Part shown: piece after piece, positions 15,434 through 21,992 of the stretch
How the letters are laid out: every line of letters starts with the position of its first letter
Numbering within the stretch: the stretch's first letter is position 1
Origin: a virus
Reading direction: 5' to 3' (one strand)
Length of the DNA stretch: 36,845 nt
Virus record (IMG/VR): IMGVR_UViG_3300021170_000043
Location: 1 to 36,845 of that record
Made by a program: the position numbers and the translations under genes
The notes under the pieces: generated by a model
The model's input: the letters and a program-made list of their open reading frames with translations, nothing else
Databases searched by the model: none
Told to the model about the DNA's origin: nothing

Positions 15434-15470
15434 GCAGAGGACTCGGCACAACGCGCATCGAGTCCTCTGC
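15434..15470 (-). terminator. Perfect 12-bp hairpin after the DUF6011 gene
   Basis: GCAGAGGACTCG and CGAGTCCTCTGC form a 12-bp stem with a 13-base loop that on the minus strand contains CGTTGT. It starts about 18 bases after the stop codon. No U-tract. Its size and loop resemble the hairpin at 32159-32197. Confidence 0.5.
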
Positions 15471-15488
15471 AAGGCGTTGCCTGCGTTC

Positions 15489-15995
15489 CTAGCAGGCCTC
15501 CGCGATCATGCGCCCGGCACATTCCGGGCCGAACCCGCTCGCGATAGACTCGGGCACGGTCAACTTGCGCGCGCATCGGCCGCATTTGCCCTCGTGCCAG
15601 ACTTCCAACGTGTCGGGCAATTCGCCACGCGACAGCATCATGAACGCCCAGGCGAACGCCTTGCACGACGCGGCATCTCGCGCCACGCGCGCTTTCGCGC
15701 CACCGTGGAAGTAAACGCCGCGTTTCACATACCCAATGTACGCGTATTGCGACTCGTTGTCGGGACCATTCAAGAGTCCGACAAAATGCACCGCACCGTC
15801 ATCCGACGCGCGGACCCTGTACGTGAACCGCGCCTGCGTGCGCGTCGATACGAGTGTAACCGTGGCGTTACCGGCCATCATGAAGCCGAGCGCGGCTTCG
15901 GCCGAGTCGAATTGCCCGTTGCGCGCCACCGGCGCACGCGGCGCAGCTACCGGGATAACCTCCAGCGCTGCAAAGATTTCGCTTAGTGCGTCCAT
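15489..15995 (-). CDS. DUF6011-like zinc-binding protein
   Basis: 168 aa from the second of two close ATGs (15995); AAGGAG is 8 bases before it but only 2 before the ATG at 16001. The middle is a beta-rich domain (TVTLVSTRTQARFTYRVRAS), and the C-terminus has GKCGRCARKLTVPESIASGF and GPECAGRM. The C..C then GPEC pattern is that of the DUF6011 zinc module, common in phage and plasmid proteins of unknown role. Monocistronic with its own promoter and terminal hairpin. Confidence 0.7.
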   Translation of the reverse strand: MDALSEIFAALEVIPVAAPRAPVARNGQFDSAEAALGFMMAGNATVTLVSTRTQARFTYRVRASDDGAVHFVGLLNGPDNESQYAYIGYVKRGVYFHGGAKARVARDAASCKAFAWAFMMLSRGELPDTLEVWHEGKCGRCARKLTVPESIASGFGPECAGRMIAEAC

Positions 15996-16024
15996 GTCCA
16001 TGTCTCCTTGTTCCAACAAGCGCG

Positions 16025-16053
16025 ACAATACCACACTGCGGCGCAAGTGTCAA
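16025..16053 (-). promoter_or_regulatory. Strong sigma70-type promoter
   Basis: TTGACA (16048-16053), 17-base spacer, TATTGT (16025-16030), TGG before the -10. It drives the DUF6011 gene, whose ATG lies about 30 bases downstream. Confidence 0.8.
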
Positions 16054-16056
16054 GCC

Positions 16057-16266
16057 CTATTCGCCATCGCTCGGCGAATAATCGGCATACTTGCTACTAA
16101 TGCCTGCCCACGGATGACACGCCGCATCGGCGCAGATGCAGCCAAAGTACACGGTCTCGCCCGTTGGCACGTGTTCGAGCACGACCGTATGCGATAGGTC
16201 CGTGTTCCCACAGCAGTCACACTGCAACACCTCGTCTGTTGTGCCCAAGCGGCGGAATAGCGGCAT
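16057..16266 (-). CDS. Small zinc-ribbon-like protein
   Basis: 69 aa from ATG 16266 with AAGGAG 8 bases upstream; the start overlaps the previous stop (TGATG). CDCCGNTDLSHTVVLEH and YFGCICADAAC supply paired Cys (C..C and C.C) that probably bind one zinc. Resembles small phage proteins with a CDCC start. Second gene of a two-gene unit; the hairpin ATTCGCC/GGCGAAT lies over its stop. Confidence 0.65.
   Translation of the reverse strand: MPLFRRLGTTDEVLQCDCCGNTDLSHTVVLEHVPTGETVYFGCICADAACHPWAGISSKYADYSPSDGE
16059..16079 (-). terminator. Hairpin over the zinc-ribbon gene stop
   Basis: ATTCGCC and GGCGAAT form a 7-bp stem with a 7-base loop at the end of the coding region, immediately before the next promoter. 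No U-tract. Confidence 0.4.
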
Positions 16267-16508
16267 CACACTTTCTCCTTCCGCACCGTTTCGCGCAACA
16301 CCAGCCAACCGAAACTCGCCCAACGGGCATTGGTTGGCGAGTTAAGATGCGAGCGCAATTGAACCTTGCGCGGCTCGTGCCTATTATCTCGGTCATACTC
16401 AAGACCGCTGACACTTTCCGAGTCAATCGGATAACAGGCATCATACCGCAACATATCGAGCGGAAATGTGCCATGTCCAATTACAGTGAAGGTCCACTTG
16501 TATTGCAT
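16266..16508 (-). CDS. Phage hypothetical protein, 80 aa
   Basis: Start at ATG 16508 with AAGGAG 9 bases upstream. MQYKWTFTVIGHGTFPLDML then RYDACYPIDSESV reads like a small phage family (xFTVxGxxxFPxDMLRYDxxxP) of unknown function, seen here by recall only. Basic middle, Trp/Arg-rich C-terminus. First gene of a two-gene unit with the zinc-ribbon protein. Confidence 0.7.
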   Translation of the reverse strand: MQYKWTFTVIGHGTFPLDMLRYDACYPIDSESVSGLEYDRDNRHEPRKVQLRSHLNSPTNARWASFGWLVLRETVRKEKV

Positions 16509-16536
16509 CGGTCTTTGCTCCTTCAATCTAGCCAGC

Positions 16537-16565
16537 ATCATAGCACAACCCCGCATACATGTCAA
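16537..16565 (-). promoter_or_regulatory. Strong sigma70-type promoter
   Basis: TTGACA (16560-16565), 17-base spacer, TATGAT (16537-16542) with TGC before it. Close to consensus, 28 bases upstream of the 80-aa gene. Confidence 0.85.
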
Positions 16566-16568
16566 CCC

Positions 16569-16584
16569 CGCGCGGCTCCGCGCG
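16569..16584 (-). terminator. GC-rich hairpin after the 65-codon gene
   Basis: CGCGC and GCGCG stem around GGCTCC, between the 65-codon frame and the next promoter. Consistent with a unit boundary; no U-tract. Confidence 0.35.
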
Positions 16585-16646
16585 TCCAGTCATCATGCAA
16601 ATAATCCGTTAGGCACGATACCATCGCCTCGGCAATCGCCACGTGG

Positions 16647-16844
16647 TTATCCTGCCCCCTTGTCAGTCATTTCCCATATGAAATGCACACCATCCTCGGC
16701 CATTACCGTAATGGTTTCATTTGCGCGCAGCACTGTCCACTGATTCGGATCGTAAGTGCAAAGCCGAGCGCCGTCGCTATCGGTGCGACATACAGTAAAT
16801 TGCCAATGAAGCAGTCTCCTATTTGCTATCGAGCATAGTAGCAC
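16647..16844 (-). CDS. Small ORF with unclear start
   Basis: The open frame encodes up to 65 aa with a sensible C-terminal part (YDPNQWTVLRANETITVMAE, then DGVHFIWEM). The only ATG (16844) lies upstream of the -10 box at 16835-16840, so it would not be on the transcript. AGGAG at about 16815-16821 is followed 8 bases later by ATT, which is in another frame. The true start may be non-canonical, or the sequence may have an indel. Function unknown. Confidence 0.45.
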   Translation of the reverse strand: MLLCSIANRRLLHWQFTVCRTDSDGARLCTYDPNQWTVLRANETITVMAEDGVHFIWEMTDKGAG

Positions 16845-16863
16845 ATTGCCGACGTTGTGTCAA
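16835..16863 (-). promoter_or_regulatory. Leftward half of the divergent promoter pair
   Basis: TTGACA (16858-16863), 17-base spacer, TACTAT (16835-16840) with TGC before it. Back to back with the rightward promoter at 16910-16938. Confidence 0.75.
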
Positions 16864-16909
16864 CCCACAAATTGCACAAATTTTGTGCATCTTCGCCCCA
16901 CATTACCTC

Positions 16910-16938
16910 TTGACAACCCCGCGCATATGTGCTATGAT
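16910..16938 (+). promoter_or_regulatory. Rightward half of the divergent promoter pair
   Basis: TTGACA (16910-16915), 17-base spacer, TATGAT (16933-16938), TGC before it. The first rightward promoter in the window. The 46 bases between the pair hold an AT-rich TTTTGTGC stretch that could carry an operator. Confidence 0.85.
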
Positions 16939-16965
16939 ATGCGTTAATCGTTAGGAGCACAATCC

Positions 16966-17202
16966 ATGACGACCGTATCTGTCACCATTACCGACGAGGC
17001 CATGCGCGCGATCCGCGCCGCGTCCACCAATGGCTTCAATCAGACCGGGACGCGCGCCGCGGACGGTTCCGGCGTGTGGAACGTCCCTTTGCACGTCGAT
17101 ACCCTTTCCCGCATCCATGACGCGCGCATGGCCGGCGAAACCCTATCGGACACTATTATCCGAGTCGTTTCCCTTGCCCAACATGCCGGCCGCACGCAGT
17201 AA
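16966..17202 (+). CDS. Hypothetical protein, 78 aa, possible early regulator
   Basis: AGGAG lies 8 bases before the ATG. The start MTTVSVTITDEAMRAIRAAS (strand then helix) and the later VDTLSRIHDARMAGETLSD look like a small DNA- or protein-binding fold. First rightward gene, alone behind a strong promoter, so probably expressed at once after infection. No domain confirmed. Confidence 0.7.
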   Translation: MTTVSVTITDEAMRAIRAASTNGFNQTGTRAADGSGVWNVPLHVDTLSRIHDARMAGETLSDTIIRVVSLAQHAGRTQ

Positions 17203-17233
17203 CATTTCGTGATCGCCCATCGGCGAATTGAGC

Positions 17234-17262
17234 TTGCCTTCCCTTCGAACTCGTGCTATAAA
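17234..17262 (+). promoter_or_regulatory. Sigma70-type promoter
   Basis: TTGCCT (17234-17239), 17-base spacer, TATAAA (17257-17262), TGC before it. It serves the 164-aa gene. Confidence 0.7.
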
Positions 17263-17318
17263 GGGCGTGTTGAACGGAACCGGGCAATACCGCCCAACAG
17301 AACAAAGGAACATTCCCA

Positions 17319-17813
17319 ATGTCCGAAGACAGTACCCTCACCTATGACAAATGGTCGGTCAATGCGAATGACCTTCCCGCGAAGGCTATCGCCTATCTCC
17401 TCCACAACGGCTTCACGCAGAGCATGACCGATGCTGCGGCCTTCACGAAGGAGCAGAAAGCCGGCAAGACCGAGCAGCAAGTGAAGGACATGGCCACCGA
17501 GGCGCGCGATAAGCGCTTTCAAGCCATCCTCGCCGGCAGCGTCGGCATTCGTGTCGGCGGCCCAAGGCTCGACCCCGTGTCCCGCGCGAGCAACGACATT
17601 GTGGACGAGCGCCTTGCCGCCATCTGCAAGGCCCGCAACGTCGCCATGCCCAAGGGCGACGTTCTCAAGTCCGCCCGCGCGAAGATCATGGCGAAATTCG
17701 GCGCGGAGATCAAGTCGGAAGCCGAGGCCCGCGTCGCGAAGACCCAGGAGTCCGTGGCCGAGCTGGAGGGCCTGTTCGACGAGCCCGAGACCGAAGGGCA
17801 GGCTGCAGCGTAG
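17319..17813 (+). CDS. Hypothetical early protein, 164 aa
   Basis: AAGGA is 8-9 bases before the ATG. Sequence: LTYDKWSVNANDLPAKAIAY, then Lys/Glu-rich helices, RVGGPRLDPVSRASNDIVDE and an acidic end (AELEGLFDEPETEGQ). It has its own promoter and a hairpin 20 bases after its stop. In layout (about 160 aa, own strong promoter, Lys-rich helices, acidic end) it resembles the 160-aa gene at 26705, though direct similarity is weak. Unknown function. Confidence 0.75.
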   Translation: MSEDSTLTYDKWSVNANDLPAKAIAYLLHNGFTQSMTDAAAFTKEQKAGKTEQQVKDMATEARDKRFQAILAGSVGIRVGGPRLDPVSRASNDIVDERLAAICKARNVAMPKGDVLKSARAKIMAKFGAEIKSEAEARVAKTQESVAELEGLFDEPETEGQAAA

Positions 17814-17833
17814 TAGCCTACCATCGAGACGAT

Positions 17834-17853
17834 AGGGCGCGCAAATGCGCCCT
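17834..17853 (+). terminator. Hairpin after the 164-aa gene
   Basis: AGGGCGC and GCGCCCT stem with a GCAAAT loop, 20 bases after the stop codon. Followed by GTTGCCTT, only weakly T-rich. Likely end of the unit. Confidence 0.5.
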
Positions 17854-17929
17854 GTTGCCTTCGCCCATTGCATCCCGCGCGGTGCAAGGAGCCGAGGCAA
17901 CAAAGCACAGGAAACATAAGGAGGGCACT

Positions 17930-18148
17930 TTGGCTACTCAATCGAAGATGAAAGGCCGCAAGGGCAAGATAGGAAAGAAGAAAGGCTGGATTGCGGCTTA
18001 CTATGCTTCCTGCCGACCGCTTTTCAATAAGGCAAGGCGACTTGTGAAGCATGTTCGGCGATATGGTCCTTACGATGCTTCCGCAAATGAAGCGCTCGCG
18101 GTCGCAATCGCTGGAATGCCGCGCCACATGTCAAAGCAATTTGACTAA
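17930..18148 (+). CDS. Small basic protein, 72 aa
   Basis: Start at TTG 17930, chosen because AAGGAGG lies 5 bases upstream. The N-terminus is very Lys-rich (KMKGRKGKIGKKKGWIAAYY) followed by KARRLVKHVRRYGPYDASAN. It probably binds nucleic acid. The leader contains CAGGAAACATAA, repeated before the next gene. Function unknown. Confidence 0.6.
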   Translation: MATQSKMKGRKGKIGKKKGWIAAYYASCRPLFNKARRLVKHVRRYGPYDASANEALAVAIAGMPRHMSKQFD

Positions 18149-18196
18149 GCACCAGAGTGCAGGAAACATAATGAGGAAACAAAAGGCGCGTCCTGT

Positions 18197-18592
18197 ATGC
18201 CCATCACTCAGCAACGCATGATCGCCCTTGTCCGCGCGGCGGACAGCCTCGCCAGCAAGTTGGAAACCCTGCGTGGGGCAGTGGGCAAAGTCATGCTCGC
18301 CCAGGACACGGAAAGCGCACTGGCAAATCTCGCCGTTGTTGCGCCGTTCTGCGCACCCACTACCAGCGACTTGGAAACGATCATAAGCGAGCGAGTGCAT
18401 TTCAAGCACTGTGAGCATCGGAACAATCGCTCCCGAGCGCGGATGCGCGCGGCGCGTGGAAACGCAAACGCAAACGACCAGCAGTACTTGGAACTATCGC
18501 CAGCGGAAGCGCAAATCTCGCTCAGCGAACTGGATAAGGAACTTGATGGAGAACTGGAATTGAGTACCATAACGCCTGCAAATGGAACATAA
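18197..18592 (+). CDS. Hypothetical protein, 131 aa
   Basis: Helical N-terminus (RMIALVRAADSLASKLETLR), a Cys/His pair (HFKHCEHRN), an Arg/Asn-rich middle and an acidic end (ELDKELDGELELST). The ATG at 18197 has no clear ribosome site; a 17-codon frame from 18171 (MRKQKARPVCPSLSNA) with AGGAA upstream precedes and overlaps it and may be a coupling leader. No domain recognised. Confidence 0.55.
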   Translation: MPITQQRMIALVRAADSLASKLETLRGAVGKVMLAQDTESALANLAVVAPFCAPTTSDLETIISERVHFKHCEHRNNRSRARMRAARGNANANDQQYLELSPAEAQISLSELDKELDGELELSTITPANGT

Positions 18593-18616
18593 CGAAAATT
18601 ATGTGTGACGGGCCTA

Positions 18617-18645
18617 TTGACACACACGCGCGCATATGCTATTGT
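18617..18645 (+). promoter_or_regulatory. Strong sigma70-type promoter for the rightward operon
   Basis: TTGACA (18617-18622), 17-base spacer, TATTGT (18640-18645), TGC before it. The next secure gene begins only at 19030, giving a leader of nearly 380 bases. Confidence 0.8.
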
Positions 18646-19029
18646 GTGCCTACCGTGTCCTATCGCCAACCTAACCGGAACGGATACCTCGCACGACCCA
18701 TTGACGGTTTCGCAACACACGGCGCGGCGCATGCCCGCACAACCGGAACCGCGTCACTGGCAGGATTGACAGAGGACCAAGGGCTTCACGTTCGCCCGCA
18801 CCGCGTTAGGTTGGCGCTAGGACATTCGGCGGAACGCACCGCACCGTTAAACTCCGGCCCTACGCACCGGAGGCCCGCAAGGCCCTTGTGGCTGATCCTG
18901 GCGAGGAGCGGGCACCATTTAGGGAGCGCGCGGGTTTTGCGTCGCGAACCCTGAACCCCGGCAGCGTGACGCCCCTTGCGCTGCCGGGGGACCATTCGCA
19001 AGGGGCGCAGTTTCGCAAGGGGCCTTGCA
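18646..19029 (+). other. Long leader or decayed gene upstream of the vWA gene
   Basis: No intact gene is convincing. Protein-like pieces lie in different frames: TKGFTFARTALGWR ends at a TAG near 18823, and a frame through VKLRPYAPEARKALVADPGE runs on from there into the vWA gene to 19100. They may be remains of one gene broken by a frameshift. A perfect hairpin (18956-18989) and a direct repeat TTCGCAAGGGGC (18995-19025) lie just before the vWA start. It could also be a regulated RNA leader. Confidence 0.4.
18956..18989 (+). promoter_or_regulatory. Perfect 11-bp GC-rich hairpin upstream of the vWA gene
   Basis: CCCCGGCAGCG and CGCTGCCGGGG with a 12-base loop, 40 bases before the vWA start. 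No U-tract. Could be an attenuator, processing site or operator. Confidence 0.5.
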
Positions 19030-19683
19030 ATGCAACAGAACACACTATGTGCTCGATCGAGCACCCTACTCGCGCCGCAGTTGGATTACATCCTCGTTGA
19101 CGGAAGCTCCTCAATGCAGGATAAGTGGTGGAACACCCTCGCCGCCCTGGATAACTTCACTTCCGTGCTGCGCAGTGCGAATATCGCCTCGCATGGAATA
19201 GTCAGTGTGTTCTCCGGCCGCGACTTGCAAATGATCCAGCGGGACGACGTTATCGCCAAGTGGCACACATTCGCTGCCGCTCCACTCGCTTCCACGTGGC
19301 ACGATACGCCCTTGTATGACGCAGTTAACCTAATGGGCCGGCACCTTCGAGATCTCGCCCCTTCCCGCTGCAGCATTGTCATCGTAACCGACGGCGAGGA
19401 GAACGCTTCCCAGACCTCCGCCACGCAAGCGAAAAGCATCCTCGACTGGTGCCGCGCGCAGGGCTGGACCGTGACATTCCTGGGCGCCGACTTCGACAAC
19501 ACGACGCAAGCACGTTTGCTAGGCGCAAACGCCAGCAATTCCCTAGGGGTTCGCCGCGAGCTACTCCGCGAAGCCGGCACACTGCTCGGCAAGAAGCGAA
19601 TAGCTTGGCACGGCGACGGCGAAATCACATTCAGCGATGGTGAGCGGGCAAAGTTCGGCGGATACTTGGGGCACGCGCAATGA
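19030..19683 (+). CDS. von Willebrand factor A (vWA) domain protein
   Basis: 217 aa from ATG 19030 with AAGGGG 7 bases upstream; an upstream in-frame start at 18976 has poor support. The domain covers almost the whole protein: DYILVDGSSSMQDKW gives the MIDAS DxSxS, TPLYDAV supplies the conserved Thr, and IVIVTDGEENAS the DGEE metal ligand. vWA domains bind partner proteins through a divalent metal. Such proteins occur in phage accessory regions without a known role. The next gene overlaps its stop, so they are probably co-translated. Confidence 0.85.
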   Translation: MQQNTLCARSSTLLAPQLDYILVDGSSSMQDKWWNTLAALDNFTSVLRSANIASHGIVSVFSGRDLQMIQRDDVIAKWHTFAAAPLASTWHDTPLYDAVNLMGRHLRDLAPSRCSIVIVTDGEENASQTSATQAKSILDWCRAQGWTVTFLGADFDNTTQARLLGANASNSLGVRRELLREAGTLLGKKRIAWHGDGEITFSDGERAKFGGYLGHAQ

Positions 19684-20045
19684 GCGGGGCAACAGCAGCA
19701 GAACTTCCGAAGCAGGACCTTCTTGCGAAGCTCCTCGCCATGACGACTTCGCCCAATGATGGCGAGGCCCTATGCGCAATGCGCAAAGCCAACGCTCTGC
19801 TCCTCGCCGCCGGGTGGACTTGGGAGCGCTTGATCCAGGGGAAGATTAGGGTTCTCGAGGACCCCTTCAAGAGCATAGTCGAACCCGCTATCCGGCCGGC
19901 TGAGGAAATGAAGCGAGCCACCACGCCGGCGCAACAGCAGCCGTACTCCTACAACCCCGCGCCACGCCGCCCTCGCGCGCCATACAATCCTGCGAAGCGC
20001 AGAGTACCGAAGACAACCCTGGCCGATCTCGGCTTGGATGCGTAA
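19680..20045 (+). CDS. DUF2786-like small protein with C-terminal TTLADLGL tag
   Basis: 121 aa. N-terminal helical part (LLAKLLAMTTSPNDGEALCA then MRKANALLLAAGWTWERL) resembles the DUF2786 pattern of ageing Ala/Leu helices. Then a Pro/Arg/Tyr-rich disordered linker (PAPRRPRAPYNPAKRR) and the end TTLADLGLDA. That end peptide recurs in three other genes of this operon. The ATG overlaps the vWA stop. The linker-plus-tag design suggests recruitment to a shared partner; this is inference. Confidence 0.75.
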   Translation: MSGATAAELPKQDLLAKLLAMTTSPNDGEALCAMRKANALLLAAGWTWERLIQGKIRVLEDPFKSIVEPAIRPAEEMKRATTPAQQQPYSYNPAPRRPRAPYNPAKRRVPKTTLADLGLDA

Positions 20046-20055
20046 GGGGAGCGCA

Positions 20056-20259
20056 ATGACACAAGTCACCATTTCCTCCCTGCGCTTCGTCGCGCCATCG
20101 CCGAGTCTCCTGTTCCTCGTCGGCTGGCCCATCTCGCTCATATTCGCGCAGGAGTTCGGCTGGCGAGTGTGCGTGCGCGACGTGCCAACGGCAGGGCAGT
20201 ACGCTTCGCGAGACGAAGCGGCAAACGCACTCGCAATGGCGATGGGAGTAGCGCAGTGA
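20056..20259 (+). CDS. Hypothetical protein, 67 aa
   Basis: ATG 20056 with GGGGAG 4 bases upstream; an in-frame ATG at 20038 overlaps the previous stop region. It has a hydrophobic stretch (SPSLLFLVGWPISLIFAQEF) and a helical Ala-rich end. Could be a small domain with a buried core or weakly membrane-associated. Unknown function. Confidence 0.6.
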   Translation: MTQVTISSLRFVAPSPSLLFLVGWPISLIFAQEFGWRVCVRDVPTAGQYASRDEAANALAMAMGVAQ

Positions 20260-20454
20260 GCACCCGCATCGTAATGGACGTATGGAGCGGAAAATGGCTC
20301 GCAAGAGCACGTCGCGCGCTTCATTCGTTCACTTGAAGACGCCTTCATTCTGTCTCGCAGTGAATTGCGTGCAGGAAATCTTGTGAATTCGCGCAGCGAA
20401 GCTGCTTGGGGCACATACGAAGAGTTCGATAACAGAGGGGCAAAGTTGCAATGA
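20256..20454 (+). pseudogene. Small gene with apparent frameshift at an A4 run
   Basis: GTG 20256 overlaps the previous stop (CAGTGAGC) and encodes MSTRIVMDVWSGK, but this frame stops near 20336. From about 20290 a different frame reads GSQEHVARFIRSLEDAFIL to AAWGTYEEFDNRGAKLQ and ends in TGA at 20452-20454, overlapping the next ATG as all neighbours do. Removing one A from AAAA (20291-20294) joins the two into one 65-aa protein. It is a broken gene, a sequencing or assembly error, or a programmed frameshift. Confidence 0.6.
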
Positions 20455-20849
20455 GCGAGATCTATCCAATTCCCAAGTTCGCCGCCTACATCTGGCTAAC
20501 GGGAGATTCGCTCGCAATCGGGCTTCCTCCCGGCGACGAGGCTGAGCGCGGGCATACAGTGCTCATTCCATTGGCAAAGCTATCCGCCCTTCGCCCCATT
20601 GGCGACTGGGAGCACGATCATGGTACAGTGGACTTGTCTCGCTACGCCGCGACAGTGGGCTTCACAACACTAATTGACTTGCTGCGTGAACGCGAGCGTG
20701 TCGGCCGTGTGTCACCGCGCCTGGGCGAGCGAAGCGAACCTACCCAGTATAACATCGACGCCCTGCTGCGCCACGTCACAAAGTATAACTCGCGAGGAGA
20801 AGTAGCAGCGACGACCTTGGAAGATCTCGGTCTTGGGGAGGACTTCTGA
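20451..20849 (+). CDS. Hypothetical protein with C-terminal TTLEDLGL tag
   Basis: 132 aa. Mixed alpha/beta N-terminus (AAYIWLTGDSLAIGLPPGDE), then helices (TLIDLLRERERVGR) and a segment TQYNIDALLRHVTKYNSR. It ends EVAATTLEDLGLGEDF, the shared tag. Start and stop both overlap neighbours. Function unknown. Confidence 0.75.
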   Translation: MSEIYPIPKFAAYIWLTGDSLAIGLPPGDEAERGHTVLIPLAKLSALRPIGDWEHDHGTVDLSRYAATVGFTTLIDLLRERERVGRVSPRLGERSEPTQYNIDALLRHVTKYNSRGEVAATTLEDLGLGEDF

Positions 20850-21133
20850 TGGCCTTCGCGAATGCACCGAACAGCAAGATCATCCTCGAACGTGCAATGG
20901 CGCTCCTCGCCACATTCCACGAAACTGACACGAATGAGCATGTGGGCAACTCGCTCCTATTCGCCCTCGTCGTGCATAGCCTCACGGCCCGCGACAAGCG
21001 AATGACCCTCTGCGAGCACTTCGATGGCCTACGGGAGAAGTACGCGAAGCTATTCAAGCTAGTCCAGGCCACTGGCCTAGAGCAAGATTACGAAGTATAC
21101 TTGCAGGGCCAGCGTAGGGAGGAAGTCAGATGA
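20849..21133 (+). CDS. Hypothetical helical protein, 94 aa
   Basis: ATG overlaps the previous stop (TCTGATGG). Helical throughout (SKIILERAMALLATFHETDT, then SLLFALVVHSLTARDKRMTL) with a Glu/Arg end. No recognised domain. Coupled on both sides. Confidence 0.7.
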   Translation: MAFANAPNSKIILERAMALLATFHETDTNEHVGNSLLFALVVHSLTARDKRMTLCEHFDGLREKYAKLFKLVQATGLEQDYEVYLQGQRREEVR

Positions 21134-21528
21134 CTAAAGTTTCCGCACCCCTCGTCGGTATGCACTTCAGGCCCCCAGCGAAGGCGATCTTGCAGCACCT
21201 CCCTGCTGACTGTCCCCTGCAAGTCGTCCCGGAGCCGGACAACGCACATGACGAACACGCGTTGCAAGTGTTCGTAAAGAGCGCGGATATTCCCGCAAGC
21301 CAGCACGAAGACCTCGCCTCTGCCGCGCAGCTATTCGGCCACAGCATCGAGGACATTCTTGCACAGGAGCAATGGCACCTCGGATACGTGAAGGCTACTG
21401 AGGCCCTGCACTTGCAACCGCGTATCATGCAACTCGCCGCAGACACGAACACAGACGAGATATGTGTTCCGGCGACCCTCACATTCGGCGCTAGCGGCAA
21501 GCCGCTTGTGACAATGGAGCTTCCATGA
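21130..21528 (+). CDS. HIRAN-domain protein
   Basis: 132 aa. LVGMHFRPPAKAILQHL, then LQVVPEPDNAHDEHALQVFV and WHLGYVKATEAL follow the HIRAN pattern (G..F......L..L......L..EP.N..D..A..V......LGY....). HIRAN domains bind DNA 3' ends or damaged and stalled DNA in helicases such as HLTF and in stand-alone bacterial or phage proteins. The C-terminal 25 residues look like an extra strand. Here it lies upstream of the helicase, consistent with a DNA-repair or replication role. Confidence 0.75.
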   Translation: MTKVSAPLVGMHFRPPAKAILQHLPADCPLQVVPEPDNAHDEHALQVFVKSADIPASQHEDLASAAQLFGHSIEDILAQEQWHLGYVKATEALHLQPRIMQLAADTNTDEICVPATLTFGASGKPLVTMELP

Positions 21529-21977
21529 CGCAGGAACTCGAAGGCGCCGCTGGCGCCACGTCCCCTCGCCCAAGTCTCACCGAGCATGTTCAGCGCGCGG
21601 TGGAGGGCACGCGACTATTGCAAGAAGATAACTCGCGGCTTCGCGAGGACCTTGACCGGGCGAATGCCAGCCTTGCAATGGAGCAAACCAAGAACGAGCA
21701 ACTCGCAGGGCACTTGGCCAAGTGCGAGGCCCTCCGCGACCATTACATGCGACGGGCAGTGGAACTCGAAGTCGTCCTTACGACCCTGCAGTGCCTCGTA
21801 ATGGAAGCGGTGACGAATGGGAAGGCTGGGGAGTTCCGGGGAAGCGGGCAGCGGCAGAAGACAAAGCTCGAAGAGCTTGCTATCAGTTCGTCGCCGCCGC
21901 CTCTTACTGCCGATAGCAGGGCGCTCAGTAGCCTCGTCGCAAAGATCGGGCAGGGCGCGGGGCAGTTGAAGCCATAA
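21525..21977 (+). CDS. Coiled-coil protein, 150 aa
   Basis: Residues about 30-85 (LLQEDNSRLREDLDRANASL, then EQLAGHLAKCEALRDHYMRR) have heptad-like spacing, predicting a coiled coil. The C-terminal part is Ser/Pro-rich with a short amphipathic end. Start overlaps the HIRAN stop. No catalytic motif; may be an adaptor. Confidence 0.7.
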   Translation: MTQELEGAAGATSPRPSLTEHVQRAVEGTRLLQEDNSRLREDLDRANASLAMEQTKNEQLAGHLAKCEALRDHYMRRAVELEVVLTTLQCLVMEAVTNGKAGEFRGSGQRQKTKLEELAISSSPPPLTADSRALSSLVAKIGQGAGQLKP

Positions 21978-21992
21978 GGAGGAACTAGGAAA

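Larger units (their letters stand above)
15064..15488. other. Gene-free 425-base spacer with inverted repeat copies and hairpins
   Basis: No convincing gene. It contains two inverted copies of a hairpin repeat (15180-15222 plus, 15321-15362 minus), a GGCGGC-GAA-GCCGCC hairpin beside the first copy, and a perfect 12-bp hairpin at 15434-15470 just after the stop of the DUF6011 gene. Short frames on the minus strand through the repeats lack ribosome sites. The spacer separates two transcription units. Confidence 0.6.

Noticed and set aside
15064-15488. Frames on the minus strand reading IVG-containing peptides through the hairpin repeats
   Set aside because: They arise from the repeat itself, lack ribosome sites or starts, and copy C gives a similar peptide in a non-coding setting.
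18601-18954. A 117-aa plus-strand ORF
   Set aside because: Its start lies upstream of the -10 box at 18640, its composition is not protein-like and other frames show better coding fragments.
18956-18989. Intrinsic terminator
   Set aside because: Strong stem but no T-tract after it; treated as a regulatory hairpin.
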